Program-made: the position numbers and the translations under genes
Shown here: one piece after another, positions 51,870-60,583 of the stretch
How positions within the stretch are numbered: position 1 is the stretch's first letter
How the letters are laid out: each line of letters starts with the position of its first letter
The notes under the pieces: generated by a model
Databases searched by the model: none
The model's input: the letters and a program-made list of their open reading frames with translations, nothing else
What the model was told of the DNA's origin: nothing
Assembly (NCBI RefSeq): GCF_003841465.1
Contig: NZ_REFZ01000002.1
Location: forward strand, 422,424-486,423
DNA: 64,000 nucleotides
Direction of reading: 5' to 3'
From: Natrarchaeobius oligotrophus
Lineage (GTDB): Archaea > Halobacteriota > Halobacteria > Halobacteriales > Natrialbaceae

Positions 51870-53363
51870 TTACTGGTGCCAACGCTCGATGCAGATCGTC
51901 TTCTCCGTGTAGAAGTTCACCGCGTCCTCGCCCTGGGCGTGGAGATCTCCGAAGAACGACTCCTTCCGGCCGCCGAAGTGGAAAAAGCCCATCGGCGCGC
52001 AGACGCCGACGTTGACGCCGACGTTCCCCGCGTCCACCTCGTACCGATACTTGCGGGCCTCGCCGCCGCGCTCGGTGTAGATCGACGACGCGTTCCCGTA
52101 CCGGGTCGAGTTCACCATCTCGATCGCCTCGTCGAGGTCGTCCGCTTCGGCGAGACAGAGAACTGGCCCGAAGATCTCGGTCTGGGTGATCTCCATGTCG
52201 GTCGTGACGCCCTCGAGGAGCGTCGGACCGAGGAAGTGTCCGTCGAGATCGGGGTGGTCGAAGTCGCGACCGTCGAGGACGAGTTCGGCCCCCTCGTCGA
52301 TGGCGTCGTCGATCAGGTCGAGGACTCGCTCTCGCGAGTCGCCCGTGATGAGCGGGCCGACGTCGGTCCCTTCGTCGAGGCCGGAGCCCACCGTCAGCTC
52401 CGTCGCCTGTTCGATCAGCTTCTCGCGGAGGTCGCCGTAGACGTCTCCGACGCCGACGACGACGTCGTTGGCGAGACAGCGCTGTCCCGCGTTTCCGTAC
52501 ACCGATCCGATGACGTTGGGGACGACCTCGGGGAGCGACGCGCTCTCAGTGACGACAGCGTAGTTCTTCGCGCCGCCCTGGGCCTGAACGCGCTTTCCCT
52601 CCCGGGCGGCCGACTCGTAGACGTGTCTCGCGACCGGGGACGAGCCGACGAACGAGACGCCGACCACCTCCGGATGCTCGATGAGCGCATTGACGGACTC
52701 GGCGTCGCCGTTGACGAGATTCACGACGCCCTCGGGGAAATCGACCGCGTCGACGGCTTCGAAGATGAGCTGAGAGCTCAGCGGCACTCGCTCGCTCGGT
52801 TTGAGGACGAACGTGTTCCCCGTCGCGAGCGCGTACGGGAGGAACCAGAGGGGAATCATCGCCGGGAAGTTGAACGGCGTGATCGCGGCAAACACGCCCA
52901 GCGGCTGGCGAATCGACTGCTCGTCGATGTCGCTCGCGACGTCCTCGACGACCCCGCTTCCCTCCCGAAACATGTTCGGCATTCCGGCGGCGACCTCGAC
53001 GTTCTCGATGCCGCGGCGGATCTCGCCGCGAGCTTCCGCGAGCGTCTTGCCGTGTTCGCGCGTCAGCGCCTGTGCGATGTCCTCCTGTCGCTCCTCGAGT
53101 TCGTGTTTCAGGTCGAAGAGGTACTGAATGCGCTCGACGGGCGGTGTTCGCCGCCATTCGTCGAACGCCTCGGCAGCCGTGTCGACGACGTCGCCGACGT
53201 CGCTCGCGCTCGAGTAATGGATCGTCGCGAACGATTCTCCGGTCGCCGGGTTTTCGATCGGGTGTGCTTCACCGCCCGTCGGTTCGGTCCAGTCGCCGCC
53301 GACGTAGTTTCGTGCAGTATCGGGAATCGACTCACTCAGTGGTGCCTGCTCTTGGCTGGCCAT
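51870..53363 (-). CDS. CoA-acylating methylmalonate-semialdehyde dehydrogenase (MmsA/IolA-like)
   Basis: 497 residues. ITPFNFPAMIPLWFLPYALATGNTFVLKPSE, the AQGGAKNYAVV segment, GSVYGNAGQRCLAND (catalytic Cys) and MGFFHFGGRKESFFGDLHAQGEDAVNFYT followed by RW at the C-terminus are the signature of MMSDH rather than ordinary aldehyde dehydrogenases. These enzymes convert malonate or methylmalonate semialdehyde to acetyl- or propionyl-CoA; IolA does this at the end of inositol degradation. ATG 53363 is 28 nt after an ATCTTTGATGG region; the open frame upstream is not family-like. Convergent with the aldolase gene. Confidence 0.9.
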   Translation of the reverse strand: MASQEQAPLSESIPDTARNYVGGDWTEPTGGEAHPIENPATGESFATIHYSSASDVGDVVDTAAEAFDEWRRTPPVERIQYLFDLKHELEERQEDIAQALTREHGKTLAEARGEIRRGIENVEVAAGMPNMFREGSGVVEDVASDIDEQSIRQPLGVFAAITPFNFPAMIPLWFLPYALATGNTFVLKPSERVPLSSQLIFEAVDAVDFPEGVVNLVNGDAESVNALIEHPEVVGVSFVGSSPVARHVYESAAREGKRVQAQGGAKNYAVVTESASLPEVVPNVIGSVYGNAGQRCLANDVVVGVGDVYGDLREKLIEQATELTVGSGLDEGTDVGPLITGDSRERVLDLIDDAIDEGAELVLDGRDFDHPDLDGHFLGPTLLEGVTTDMEITQTEIFGPVLCLAEADDLDEAIEMVNSTRYGNASSIYTERGGEARKYRYEVDAGNVGVNVGVCAPMGFFHFGGRKESFFGDLHAQGEDAVNFYTEKTICIERWHQ

Positions 53364-54223
53364 ACGAGTAGACGAACTAACCGAACCATCAAAGATGTTG
53401 CGTTCAGCCGATGGAGCTCCGATCCCGGCGCGAGTTCGACCGTCACGAACGCCCACCCCCCTCGGCCAGTCGATACCTCACACCAATCGGATGCGTGACT
53501 CGGTCGATCGCGATCTCCGTTCGTCTGGACCGGTCGAACGCCACCCCGAGTCGCGATATCACGTATCACGGCGACTGAAACTCCGTTCGGTCCTCGCGAA
53601 CGCACTTCGCTATCTTGACGGCATACCTCGAACGTGAAGTCGGGGACACATTACATCTGTACTACTGTAATCTACTGCGAGACGTGGTTTCGAGTAATGC
53701 AGAATTCGTTACAGTTGTATGATCGTAAACGTCGGCCGGCGGGCACGCTACTGCGCCCGTACCCGCTCTCTCACAACAGCGTTCGGAAGGGGCGAACGGA
53801 ACTCGTCCGTGCGTCGAGGGCCTTCGGCCGAACCCGAAGGTCGGCGGTCGTCGCCAACGGAATACACACGCCGTCATGCGTCGTGAAACCGAGAAACCCG
53901 ACTGTGATCTGTCTCGCCGTTCGGTATCAGTTACGTGAGTCGTGTCTCGTCCGTCTCGTGTGACCGTCGAGGAGGGCCAACGCAGGCGACGCACGTCGAC
54001 TGGGCGGGGCTGGGACACCCGACGGACGAACGGGAGACGACGCGAACGAACCGAAACGGTTCGAAACCGTCCGACGAGCCCCGGAGCGGAACAGATCCTC
54101 GAGACGGCGTCGAGTAGTCTCGTGTTCGGGACTCGACGGAATCCGGTGAGGTCTGGCGACGAAAGCACGCCTACCTAGAGGACAACGGTACGGTCCGATG
54201 CGCTAAATCGTCTCTTGCTGACG
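53364..54223. other. Long intergenic region with inverted repeats
   Basis: About 860 nt without a supportable gene: all open frames are short, basic and Arg/Ser-rich on both strands. The left half contains several TTAC/GTAA inverted repeats (53650-53720), listed separately. The rest shows nothing recognisable. Confidence 0.55.
53650..53671. promoter_or_regulatory. Palindrome ATTACA-N3-GTAC-N3-TGTAAT
   Basis: The arms ATTACA (53650-53655) and TGTAAT (53666-53671) flank a central GTAC (53659-53662), giving a 22-bp dyad. About 23 nt further on, GTAATGCAGAATTCGTTAC forms another GTAA/TTAC dyad. A multi-site operator is plausible, but no gene with a good start follows. Confidence 0.4.
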
Positions 54224-55021
54224 TCAGTAGGCCTCGAGGGCCTCGGTGACGGCGATTCCGTCCTCGTACGCGAGGGAGTCGAGTCCCTGATCCGCCTCGA
54301 AACCGGTCAGGTACTCGACTCGGTCGCGGAGCTCCGCGGGCGTGTGTGCGTCCGTTCCGAGGACGAACCGGATTCCGGCGTCGAGAAACCGATCGAGCAC
54401 CTTCGGGTTCGGGTGGACGGCACCGTAATCGTCGAAGACGCGACCGGCGTTGATCTCCGGGACCGACCGGGATCGGCCGAGCGCCTCGACGAACGCGTCG
54501 TACTGGTCGTCCGTGATTCGCCCCCGAAGTTCGCTCGAACGCTCGCACAGGTCCAGATGACCCACGATGTCGAACAGTTCGGACTCGATGAGTTGTAGCT
54601 GCCAGTCGACGTAGTGGTCCACGGCGGCGGCTCGGTCCGCCTCGCCGACGCTCGCGAACCAGCCGGTCTTGGCGATGTGGTACTCGTCGGCGTAGTGGAC
54701 GCTCCCGATCGTGTAGTCGAATCCCGCGCGCTCGAGGAACGATCGGATCTCGTCGTGATAGTCGGGGTCGTAGTTCATCTCGACGCCGTCCAGTATCGTG
54801 ACGTCGAACGTCGACTGCAGCCGGTCGATTTCGCGTCGGCGCTCGAGGTACGTCTCGTCGAAATTCGTTCGGTCGCAGCGACGAAAGTCGTCCTCGTGGA
54901 GGATGCAGTGATCGGCGAGGCCGATGGCGTCGAGTCCCGCCTCGTCGGCCGCCGCGACCATCTCGCGAATGTCCGATCCGTCCGAGTGCGTCGTGTGAAC
55001 GTGCAAATCCAGCGAAATCAT
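54224..55021 (-). CDS. PHP-domain phosphoesterase (histidinol-phosphatase-like)
   Basis: 265 residues. LDLHVHTTHSDG (HxH), GLADHCILHED, GVEMNYDPDYHDE (Glu), YTIGSVHYADEY (His), DIVGHLDL (His) and VLGTDAHTPAE (Asp-x-His) form the full PHP metal site. Paralogue of 28359-29141, with many shared words outside the motifs too. It may dephosphorylate histidinol phosphate or a sugar/polyol phosphate; nothing adjacent belongs to histidine synthesis. Start ATG 55021 precedes the HxH motif by four residues. Confidence 0.87.
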   Translation of the reverse strand: MISLDLHVHTTHSDGSDIREMVAAADEAGLDAIGLADHCILHEDDFRRCDRTNFDETYLERRREIDRLQSTFDVTILDGVEMNYDPDYHDEIRSFLERAGFDYTIGSVHYADEYHIAKTGWFASVGEADRAAAVDHYVDWQLQLIESELFDIVGHLDLCERSSELRGRITDDQYDAFVEALGRSRSVPEINAGRVFDDYGAVHPNPKVLDRFLDAGIRFVLGTDAHTPAELRDRVEYLTGFEADQGLDSLAYEDGIAVTEALEAY

Positions 55022-55076
55022 GGTGAGTGGTAGGTCAACGTCTCGTGGCCTCGGATATAATTGTTGCCACCGTCGG

Positions 55077-55340
55077 CTAGTCGCCGGTGGACTCGAAGTC
55101 GACGATACCCGTTTCGTCGACCGCTATGCGGAATCCGGCGTACGAAAACAGGGTGGTCAGCCGTGTCGAGTGAGTGCGAGTGGATTCGACGAGCGCCTCG
55201 AGGGCGTCGGGATCGATCACATCGTACAGCGGCGGGAGTTGCGTCACGGACCGATCGGAAGCCGCCGCGACCCGTTCGACGACACTCGTGGTCACGGTGT
55301 TCGGTGGGCTACTCGAGAGAGCGTCGGCACTACGTACCAT
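55077..55340 (-). CDS. HalOD1-domain protein
   Basis: 87 residues, one haloarchaeal output domain 1: VVERVAAASDRSVTQLPPLYDVIDPDALEALVES followed by TTLFSYAGFRIAVDETGIV. The LPPLYDxIDPDALxAL core and FxYxGYxVxV beta segment identify the domain. HalOD1 proteins are thought to act in haloarchaeal signalling as output modules, some as partners of bacterio-opsin-activator-like regulators; the function is not established. Stand-alone copies like this are common. Start ATG 55340. Confidence 0.8.
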   Translation of the reverse strand: MVRSADALSSSPPNTVTTSVVERVAAASDRSVTQLPPLYDVIDPDALEALVESTRTHSTRLTTLFSYAGFRIAVDETGIVDFESTGD

Positions 55341-55476
55341 GTGCTACCGAGTGACGTTACCAGTGATAAAGGTTTTCAAGCAACGCTACCAGCCCGATTC
55401 CATCGTCCCGAGAGTGACGAACTGGTGTGACCGTCGTCGAAAACGTCGTTTGGGTAGACCGAACAATTAAAGGGGT

Positions 55477-55487
55477 GTGATTCACAT
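55477..55487. promoter_or_regulatory. TGTGA-T-TCACA palindrome in IclR promoter
   Basis: An 11-bp palindrome between the TATA element CAATTAAAG (about 55465-55473) and the ATG of the IclR gene, so it covers the predicted transcription start. This position suits autorepression. It shares the TCAC/GTGA core with the palindrome at 9337-9353. Confidence 0.45.
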
Positions 55488-55495
55488 TCCCACGT

Positions 55496-56281
55496 ATGGG
55501 TGAACAACACAAGCAAGTGTCGGAAGCCGAACCGAGAACCGTCGGTGCGGTACAAACGACGCTCGATATCATCGACCTCCTTCACCAGCGCGACGGTGCC
55601 GGCGTAACCGAACTCTCCGAGGAACTCGATCTCTCCAAGGGGACCGTTCACAGCCACCTCGCAACCCTCTACAAAAACGAGTACCTGATCAAAAACGGCG
55701 ACGAGTACAACCTCAGCCTGCGCTACCTCCACCTCGCGGAGACGGTCAGGGACCGTCTCGGCTTCTACGACGTCGTCAGAGAAGAAGTAGACGAGCTCGC
55801 GGCCGAGAGTGGCGAACTCTCGCAGTTCGCGACCGAAGAGCACGGACGAGCCGTCTACATCTACAAGGCGAAAGGCGACAAAGCCGTCGAAACGGCCTCT
55901 TCCGTGGGCAAACGCGAGTTCCTCCACTGCATCTCGCTGGGCAAAGCGATGCTCGCACACTATTCGGAGTCGTACGTCGACGAGATCATCGACGAGTACG
56001 GACTGCCGGGATTCACCGACACGACGGTCACGTCGCGAGACGACCTCTTCGAAAACCTCGCGGAGATCAGAGAGCGCGGGTACGCGATCGACAACGAGGA
56101 GCGGATCGACGGCCTCCGATGCGTGGCCGCGCCCGTCCTCCATAACGACGGCACCGTCCTCGGTGCGGTGAGCCTCTCCGGTCCCTCGAGTCGGATGATC
56201 GGCGAGCGGTTCGACGAGGAACTGCCCTCGATGGTCGTCCGAGCGGCGAACGTCATCGAGATCAACAGTCAGTACTCGTAG
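55496..56281 (+). CDS. IclR-family transcriptional regulator
   Basis: 261 residues. N-terminal HTH: VGAVQTTLDIIDLLHQRDGAGVTELSEELDLSKGTVHSHLATLYKNEYL. Effector domain: KREFLHCISLGKAMLAHYSE, IDNEERIDGLRCVAAPVLHNDGTVLGAVSLSGPSSRM. Third IclR gene of the window and complete. TATA CAATTAAAG lies 27 nt upstream, so a leaderless mRNA is expected. No catabolic gene is directly adjacent; the island ending at 53.4 kb is the nearest candidate regulon. Confidence 0.9.
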   Translation: MGEQHKQVSEAEPRTVGAVQTTLDIIDLLHQRDGAGVTELSEELDLSKGTVHSHLATLYKNEYLIKNGDEYNLSLRYLHLAETVRDRLGFYDVVREEVDELAAESGELSQFATEEHGRAVYIYKAKGDKAVETASSVGKREFLHCISLGKAMLAHYSESYVDEIIDEYGLPGFTDTTVTSRDDLFENLAEIRERGYAIDNEERIDGLRCVAAPVLHNDGTVLGAVSLSGPSSRMIGERFDEELPSMVVRAANVIEINSQYS

Positions 56282-56347
56282 GTGTTACGACGATCTGTTT
56301 TCTGACCGGAGTTCGACTCGAATCGAGCGGCCTCTCGAAGCGAAAAT

Positions 56348-56752
56348 TTACCGATCGGAGTCGTCGATCGCCGTCTCGAGCGACCCCTTCGCGTCCCAGA
56401 TCGTCGTCATCATGTCCGCGAAAAAGGCCGTTCTGTGCGGGTAGCCGTCGTCGTCTTCGTCGTCGACCGGCACCCGTGCCAGATTGGTCACAAACTCCTC
56501 CTCGAACGTGAACTCCGCCAGCGTCTCCCGGACGTCGAACGTGAACGCACCCTCGTCGTCCGTCTCGACCCAGCTCGCCAGCTGTCCGGCCTGATCGTAC
56601 TCGATCGTGTACGTCTCGCCGCCGACCAGCTCGTAGACGTCGTTCAGGGATCCGACCTCGAGCCAGTCGTCGGTCCCTTCCACGTACAGCGTTTCGCCGT
56701 CGATCTTCGTCTCGTATCGTTTCACGTTCGCGTATTGCTGCCACCCCACCAT
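56348..56752 (-). CDS. Hypothetical acidic protein
   Basis: 134 residues: MVGWQQYANVKRYETKIDGETLYVEGTDDWLEVGSLNDVYELVGG, then beta-rich segments (YTIEYDQAGQLASWVETDDEGAFTFDV) and an alpha-helical C-terminus (RTAFFADMMTTIWDAKGSLETAIDDSDR). Acidic composition and codon pattern look genuinely coding. No signal peptide and no recognised family. It is followed on the same strand by no gene and preceded by the ABC exporter gene. Convergent with the IclR gene, ending 66 nt away. Confidence 0.6.
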   Translation of the reverse strand: MVGWQQYANVKRYETKIDGETLYVEGTDDWLEVGSLNDVYELVGGETYTIEYDQAGQLASWVETDDEGAFTFDVRETLAEFTFEEEFVTNLARVPVDDEDDDGYPHRTAFFADMMTTIWDAKGSLETAIDDSDR

Positions 56753-56793
56753 ATCAGTTTCCCACGCATTCCGGCGGTTCGTCGACCGACGGG

Positions 56794-58731
56794 CTACTCG
56801 CGATCGGTCGGCTGCGTTCCGGTCGACCGTTCCGCAAACGTCTCGGGGATCCCCTCGAGTTCGCCCACGTGTACCTCCCAGAGCGTCGCGTACAGCCCGT
56901 TTTCCTCGAGCAGTTCGTCGTGCGTTCCCCGTTCGACCACTTCACCCTCGTCCAGGACGAGAATCGTGTCCGCGTCCCGAACGGTCGACAGCCGATGTGC
57001 GATGACGAACGACGTGCGGTCCTCGATCAGGTCCTGGAGGTTGTCCTGAATAATCGCCTCCGTCTCGTTGTCCACGTGGCTCGTCGCCTCGTCGAGGACG
57101 ATGACGTCCGGATCTTTGAGCACCGCTCGAGCGATGGAGATGCGCTGGCGCTGTCCCCCCGACAGCTTCACGCCGCGCTCGCCGACGACCGTCTCGTACC
57201 CGTCGGGAAACGTCTCGATGAACTCGTGGGCACCGGCCGTTCGGGCCGCCCGTTCGACGTCCCGATCGGACGGGGCGCGGCTCGCGTAGGCGATGTTCTC
57301 CCTGATGGTTCCGTGAAAGAGGTACGGCTCCTGACTCACGTAACCGATCGACGCGCGCAGGCTCTCGAGCGTGACGTCGCGCACGTCGTGTCCGTCGATC
57401 GTGACCGAGCCCGAATCCACGTCGTACATCCGCAAGAGCAGTTTCACGAGCGTCGACTTGCCCGCACCGGTCGATCCGACGAGACCGATCATCTGGCCCG
57501 ATCGGGCAGTGAACGAGACGTCCCGCAAGACGGTTTCGCCCTCGCCGTCCGCCGTCTCGTATCCAAACCAAACGTCACGGTACTCGACGCCCCCCTCGAC
57601 GTCCTCGAGTTCTCGAGCGTCGGCGCGATCGGCGATCGCCGGCTCGGAATCCAGCAGTCCGACGATCCGCTCGCCCGCGGCCTCAGCGTACTGATAGTCG
57701 TTCAGGACCTCGCCGAAATCCCGCAACGGGTTCATAAACCGCCGGGAGTAGTTGAGGAACATGACGAGCGTCCCCGCCGTGAGCGTCCCCTGGAAGAACG
57801 GATGCGGCGAGCCGAACATCACCCACCAGCCGCCGATCACGAACGTCGCGACGTATCCGATCGCGGTGAGGACTTTGATCGTCGGCCGGAAGACGATTCG
57901 AATCCTGATAGCCTCCCACTGTTTTCGCAGGTAGTTTTCGGACGAACCCTCGACGCGATCGGCTTCGAACGGTTCGTTCGTGAACGATTTAACCACCTGA
58001 ATGCCACCGATGCTGTTCTCGAGACGTGAGTTGAGTTCGCCCACGGCGGCCCGGACGGCGCGGTACTTCGGGTGGATGACGACGACGAACTTGTAGCTCG
58101 CGTACGCGATCGCCGGAATCACGATCGTCGGGACGATTCCGAGCCGCCAGTTGACGATCAACATCACCGACGCCATCCCGCCGGTCCGAACCACGATTCG
58201 GATCGCCCGGTTGAGCGTGTGCGTGAGAAACTGCTCGAGCTGGTTGACGTCGTTGTTAAGAATAGACATGATCTCACCGGTCTGTTTGTTGTCGAAAAAG
58301 CCCATGTGTCGGTGTTGCATCGCCTCGTAGGTCTCGACCCGGACCTCGTGCTGGAAGTGCTGGGCGAAGTGGTTCCATGCCCAGCTGTTCACCCAGCTCA
58401 ACAGCGCCCCGCTGACGTGCGCGCCGGCCAGCAACGCAGCCGCGAGGAGGAGCTGTTGTTCCGGCTCCGTCGGCAACCACGCCGTCGGAACGCCGACGAT
58501 CGCGAACGCCTGTTCGTCGAAAAACAGCGAATCGATCGCGACCGCGAGGACGTACGCCGGCACGAGCTCCATCGCTCGAGCGAAGATCGTCGCGATCGCA
58601 CCGAGGGCGAAATGGAGCTTGCGCTTTCCGCCGAACTCCCGGAACATCCGGAGCACCGCGCGTTCGCCTTCCGCCCGAATTTCCGAAAACGCGCCGTCGG
58701 TATCGGCGATACGCTTCCCTCGCGGCGACAT
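56794..58731 (-). CDS. ABC exporter, fused membrane and ATPase domains (MsbA/MDR type)
   Basis: 645 residues, half-transporter. The membrane domain (about residues 35-345) has six helices, with EVRVETYEAMQHRHMGFFDNKQTGEIMSILNNDVNQLE as the coupling region. The ATPase has GSTGAGKST (Walker A), YVSQEPYLFHGTIRENI (Q-loop), LSGGQRQRISIARA (signature), VIVLDEATSHVD (Walker B) and VIAHRLST (H-loop). It would work as a homodimer exporting lipids, drugs or other amphiphiles. Start ATG 58731 (MSPRGKRIADTD) gives a plausible cytoplasmic N-terminus. The next gene on the strand encodes a hypothetical acidic protein. Confidence 0.92.
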   Translation of the reverse strand: MSPRGKRIADTDGAFSEIRAEGERAVLRMFREFGGKRKLHFALGAIATIFARAMELVPAYVLAVAIDSLFFDEQAFAIVGVPTAWLPTEPEQQLLLAAALLAGAHVSGALLSWVNSWAWNHFAQHFQHEVRVETYEAMQHRHMGFFDNKQTGEIMSILNNDVNQLEQFLTHTLNRAIRIVVRTGGMASVMLIVNWRLGIVPTIVIPAIAYASYKFVVVIHPKYRAVRAAVGELNSRLENSIGGIQVVKSFTNEPFEADRVEGSSENYLRKQWEAIRIRIVFRPTIKVLTAIGYVATFVIGGWWVMFGSPHPFFQGTLTAGTLVMFLNYSRRFMNPLRDFGEVLNDYQYAEAAGERIVGLLDSEPAIADRADARELEDVEGGVEYRDVWFGYETADGEGETVLRDVSFTARSGQMIGLVGSTGAGKSTLVKLLLRMYDVDSGSVTIDGHDVRDVTLESLRASIGYVSQEPYLFHGTIRENIAYASRAPSDRDVERAARTAGAHEFIETFPDGYETVVGERGVKLSGGQRQRISIARAVLKDPDVIVLDEATSHVDNETEAIIQDNLQDLIEDRTSFVIAHRLSTVRDADTILVLDEGEVVERGTHDELLEENGLYATLWEVHVGELEGIPETFAERSTGTQPTDRE

Positions 58732-58900
58732 GATCTGCTCGCGGCTTCGAGCTACAGGTAATTAATCGTTGGCTCGGTGGTAATCCGGAACGGATACCGG
58801 ATGCGGCGAGACCATCGTCTGTTCGGTCCGTTGACGCGGTCGTTCGATGCAGAAATCGACGCGGGATTACGATGCGCTACCGCTTACAGGAGTGGGTGGA

Positions 58901-59419
58901 CTACTCGTCGTCTTCCTCCTCCGGTTCGTCGCCCGGTGCGCCCTCGAGAACGAGCGTGACCTCCTCTTGGTCGCCTTCGTCCACGGACGCCTCCTCCTCG
59001 ACCGTCTCGAACTCGTCGCCCTCAGCGACGACGACGTACTCGCCGGGTTCGATCCCCTCCGCGGGTTCAGCGACGCCGTCCTGGATATCCCCTTCAACGA
59101 TGTAGGTGACGCCGTCGCCCCGAAACTCGACGGTCACGCCGTCCGAGACGGGATCACCGTCCTCGTTCTCGAGGTACGCGGTGAGGTTCGTCTCCGCTTC
59201 GGGTTCGTCTTCGGGTTCGTCTTCGGGTTCTTCGAGATCGTCCGCCGAGTCGTCGTCTGCGTCGTCGGTATCGTCCGTCGGGTCGTCGGCGGGTTCACCG
59301 CCGTCGTCGGCCGGGTCGGCATCGGATTCGCCCTCGTCGAGACACCCAGCGAGCGAAACGCCGGCCAGCGTCGCGATTCCGATGCTAAACGTTCGTCTGT
59401 CGACAGACTGTCGCACCAT
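58901..59419 (-). CDS. Secreted acidic lipoprotein with beta-sandwich domain
   Basis: 172 residues. Tat lipoprotein signal DRRTFSIGIATLAGVSLAGC (Cys26). Residues ~28-75 are a Asp/Glu/Pro-rich linker with repeated EPEDEPEDEPE. The C-terminal ~90 residues (LTAYLENEDGDPVSDGVTVEF, YVVVAEGDEFETVEEEASV) resemble a carboxypeptidase-regulatory-like or Ig-type beta domain. Probably anchored outside the cell by the Cys lipid. The function is unknown. Divergent from the exchanger gene. Confidence 0.75.
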   Translation of the reverse strand: MVRQSVDRRTFSIGIATLAGVSLAGCLDEGESDADPADDGGEPADDPTDDTDDADDDSADDLEEPEDEPEDEPEAETNLTAYLENEDGDPVSDGVTVEFRGDGVTYIVEGDIQDGVAEPAEGIEPGEYVVVAEGDEFETVEEEASVDEGDQEEVTLVLEGAPGDEPEEEDDE

Positions 59420-59641
59420 ACGATCGCTCCCACAGCCATTCTTAAAAGTATTGGTATATCTGATTCGTTACTAATCGCCAGCTCGAGCTCGAGATTAGCG
59501 TATCGCTCGCACAGAACGAAATGCACCTCGAGAGCCGAGCGAATCGGTTCACAAGCGCGTGTGGGGGACGGGGGCCAGTCCAGCATCGAGCGACAGATCG
59601 ATTGGGAAGGTATTAATGAGATTGCAGCTTACGTCGCGGTG

Positions 59642-60583
59642 ATGAACGGACTCATCTGGTACGGCGTAGTGTTGCTGTTCGGATTGCTGTTTCTGTACGC
59701 CGGAGCGGAGCTTCTCGTCGCCGGTGCGAGCAGGCTCGCGCTGAACTTCGGGCTCCGGATCGCGACCGTCGGGGTCACCGTCATCGCGTTCGCGACGACG
59801 GCCCCCGAACTGTTCGTGGTTACCGCGGGCGCGCTCACCGTCTCGACCGACATCGGTCTGGGGACGATCATCGGCTCGAACGTGGCCAACATCGGTCTCG
59901 TCCTCGGGCTTACCGCGGTGATTCGGCCGCTGTCGGTCAGCGAGACGGTGCTCCGACGGCACGTTCCGTTCATGATCTTCGCAGCGGTGTTGCTCCTGTT
60001 GTTCAGCCTCGACGGCCGAATCGACCGACTCGAGGGCGTGGTCTTTCTCGTCGTACTGGCCGGGTTCACCGTCTACCTGCTCTACTACATCAGAACGGAT
60101 CCGCCGATGCTCTCTGAGAACCCGATCAACCGGACGGGGAGCACCGCTCGCAACGTCGGCCTCGTCGTCGCCGGCATGGTCGCGCTCGTCATCGGTTCGC
60201 GCTGGCTCATCGACGGCGGTCGCGGTCTCCTTTCGACGATGGGCTTTTCGGACCTCTTCATCGGAGTTACGGTGATCGCCATCGGCACGTGTCTGCCGGA
60301 ACTGGCCGCCTCCGTCGTCGGTGCGATTCGCGGGGAGACCGGCTTCTCGATCGGAAACGTGATCGGATCGAACATCTACAACATCCTCGCCGTGATCGGG
60401 ATCACCGCGCTCATTATTCCCATCTCCGTCTCACCAGAGACCCTGCGATTCGAACTGGTCGCGCTCGTCGTCTTCACCCTCGTGCTCGTCGGGATGATGC
60501 TTCGCAACGGGAAACTCTCTCGAGTCGACGGCGTAGTTTTGATCACCGGCTACACGGCGTTCATCTACCTCCTGTTTCCCTGA
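59642..60583 (+). CDS. Sodium/calcium exchanger (CaCA/YrbG family)
   Basis: 313 residues with ten or so helices in two inverted halves. The alpha repeats are visible: VIAFATTAPELFVVTAGAL...IGTIIGSNVANIGLVLGL in half one, and VIAIGTCLPELAASVVGAIRGETGFSIGNVIGSNIYNILAVIG in half two, with the ion-binding Glu in each PEL. Likely Ca2+ (or other cation) export driven by Na+. ATG 59642 is preceded by TATTAATG (59611-59618) at 27 nt, so the long upstream open frame is not used. Confidence 0.9.
   Translation: MNGLIWYGVVLLFGLLFLYAGAELLVAGASRLALNFGLRIATVGVTVIAFATTAPELFVVTAGALTVSTDIGLGTIIGSNVANIGLVLGLTAVIRPLSVSETVLRRHVPFMIFAAVLLLLFSLDGRIDRLEGVVFLVVLAGFTVYLLYYIRTDPPMLSENPINRTGSTARNVGLVVAGMVALVIGSRWLIDGGRGLLSTMGFSDLFIGVTVIAIGTCLPELAASVVGAIRGETGFSIGNVIGSNIYNILAVIGITALIIPISVSPETLRFELVALVVFTLVLVGMMLRNGKLSRVDGVVLITGYTAFIYLLFP

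Noticed and set aside
53634..53963. 109-codon plus-strand ORF in the 53.4-54.2 kb spacer
   Set aside because: Basic, Cys/Arg-rich composition, no TATA box at the right distance, and it overlaps the inverted-repeat cluster.
58847..59641. N-terminal extension of the Na+/Ca2+ exchanger frame
   Set aside because: It is antisense to the acidic lipoprotein gene and lacks family similarity; a TATA box 27 nt before ATG 59642 fixes the start.
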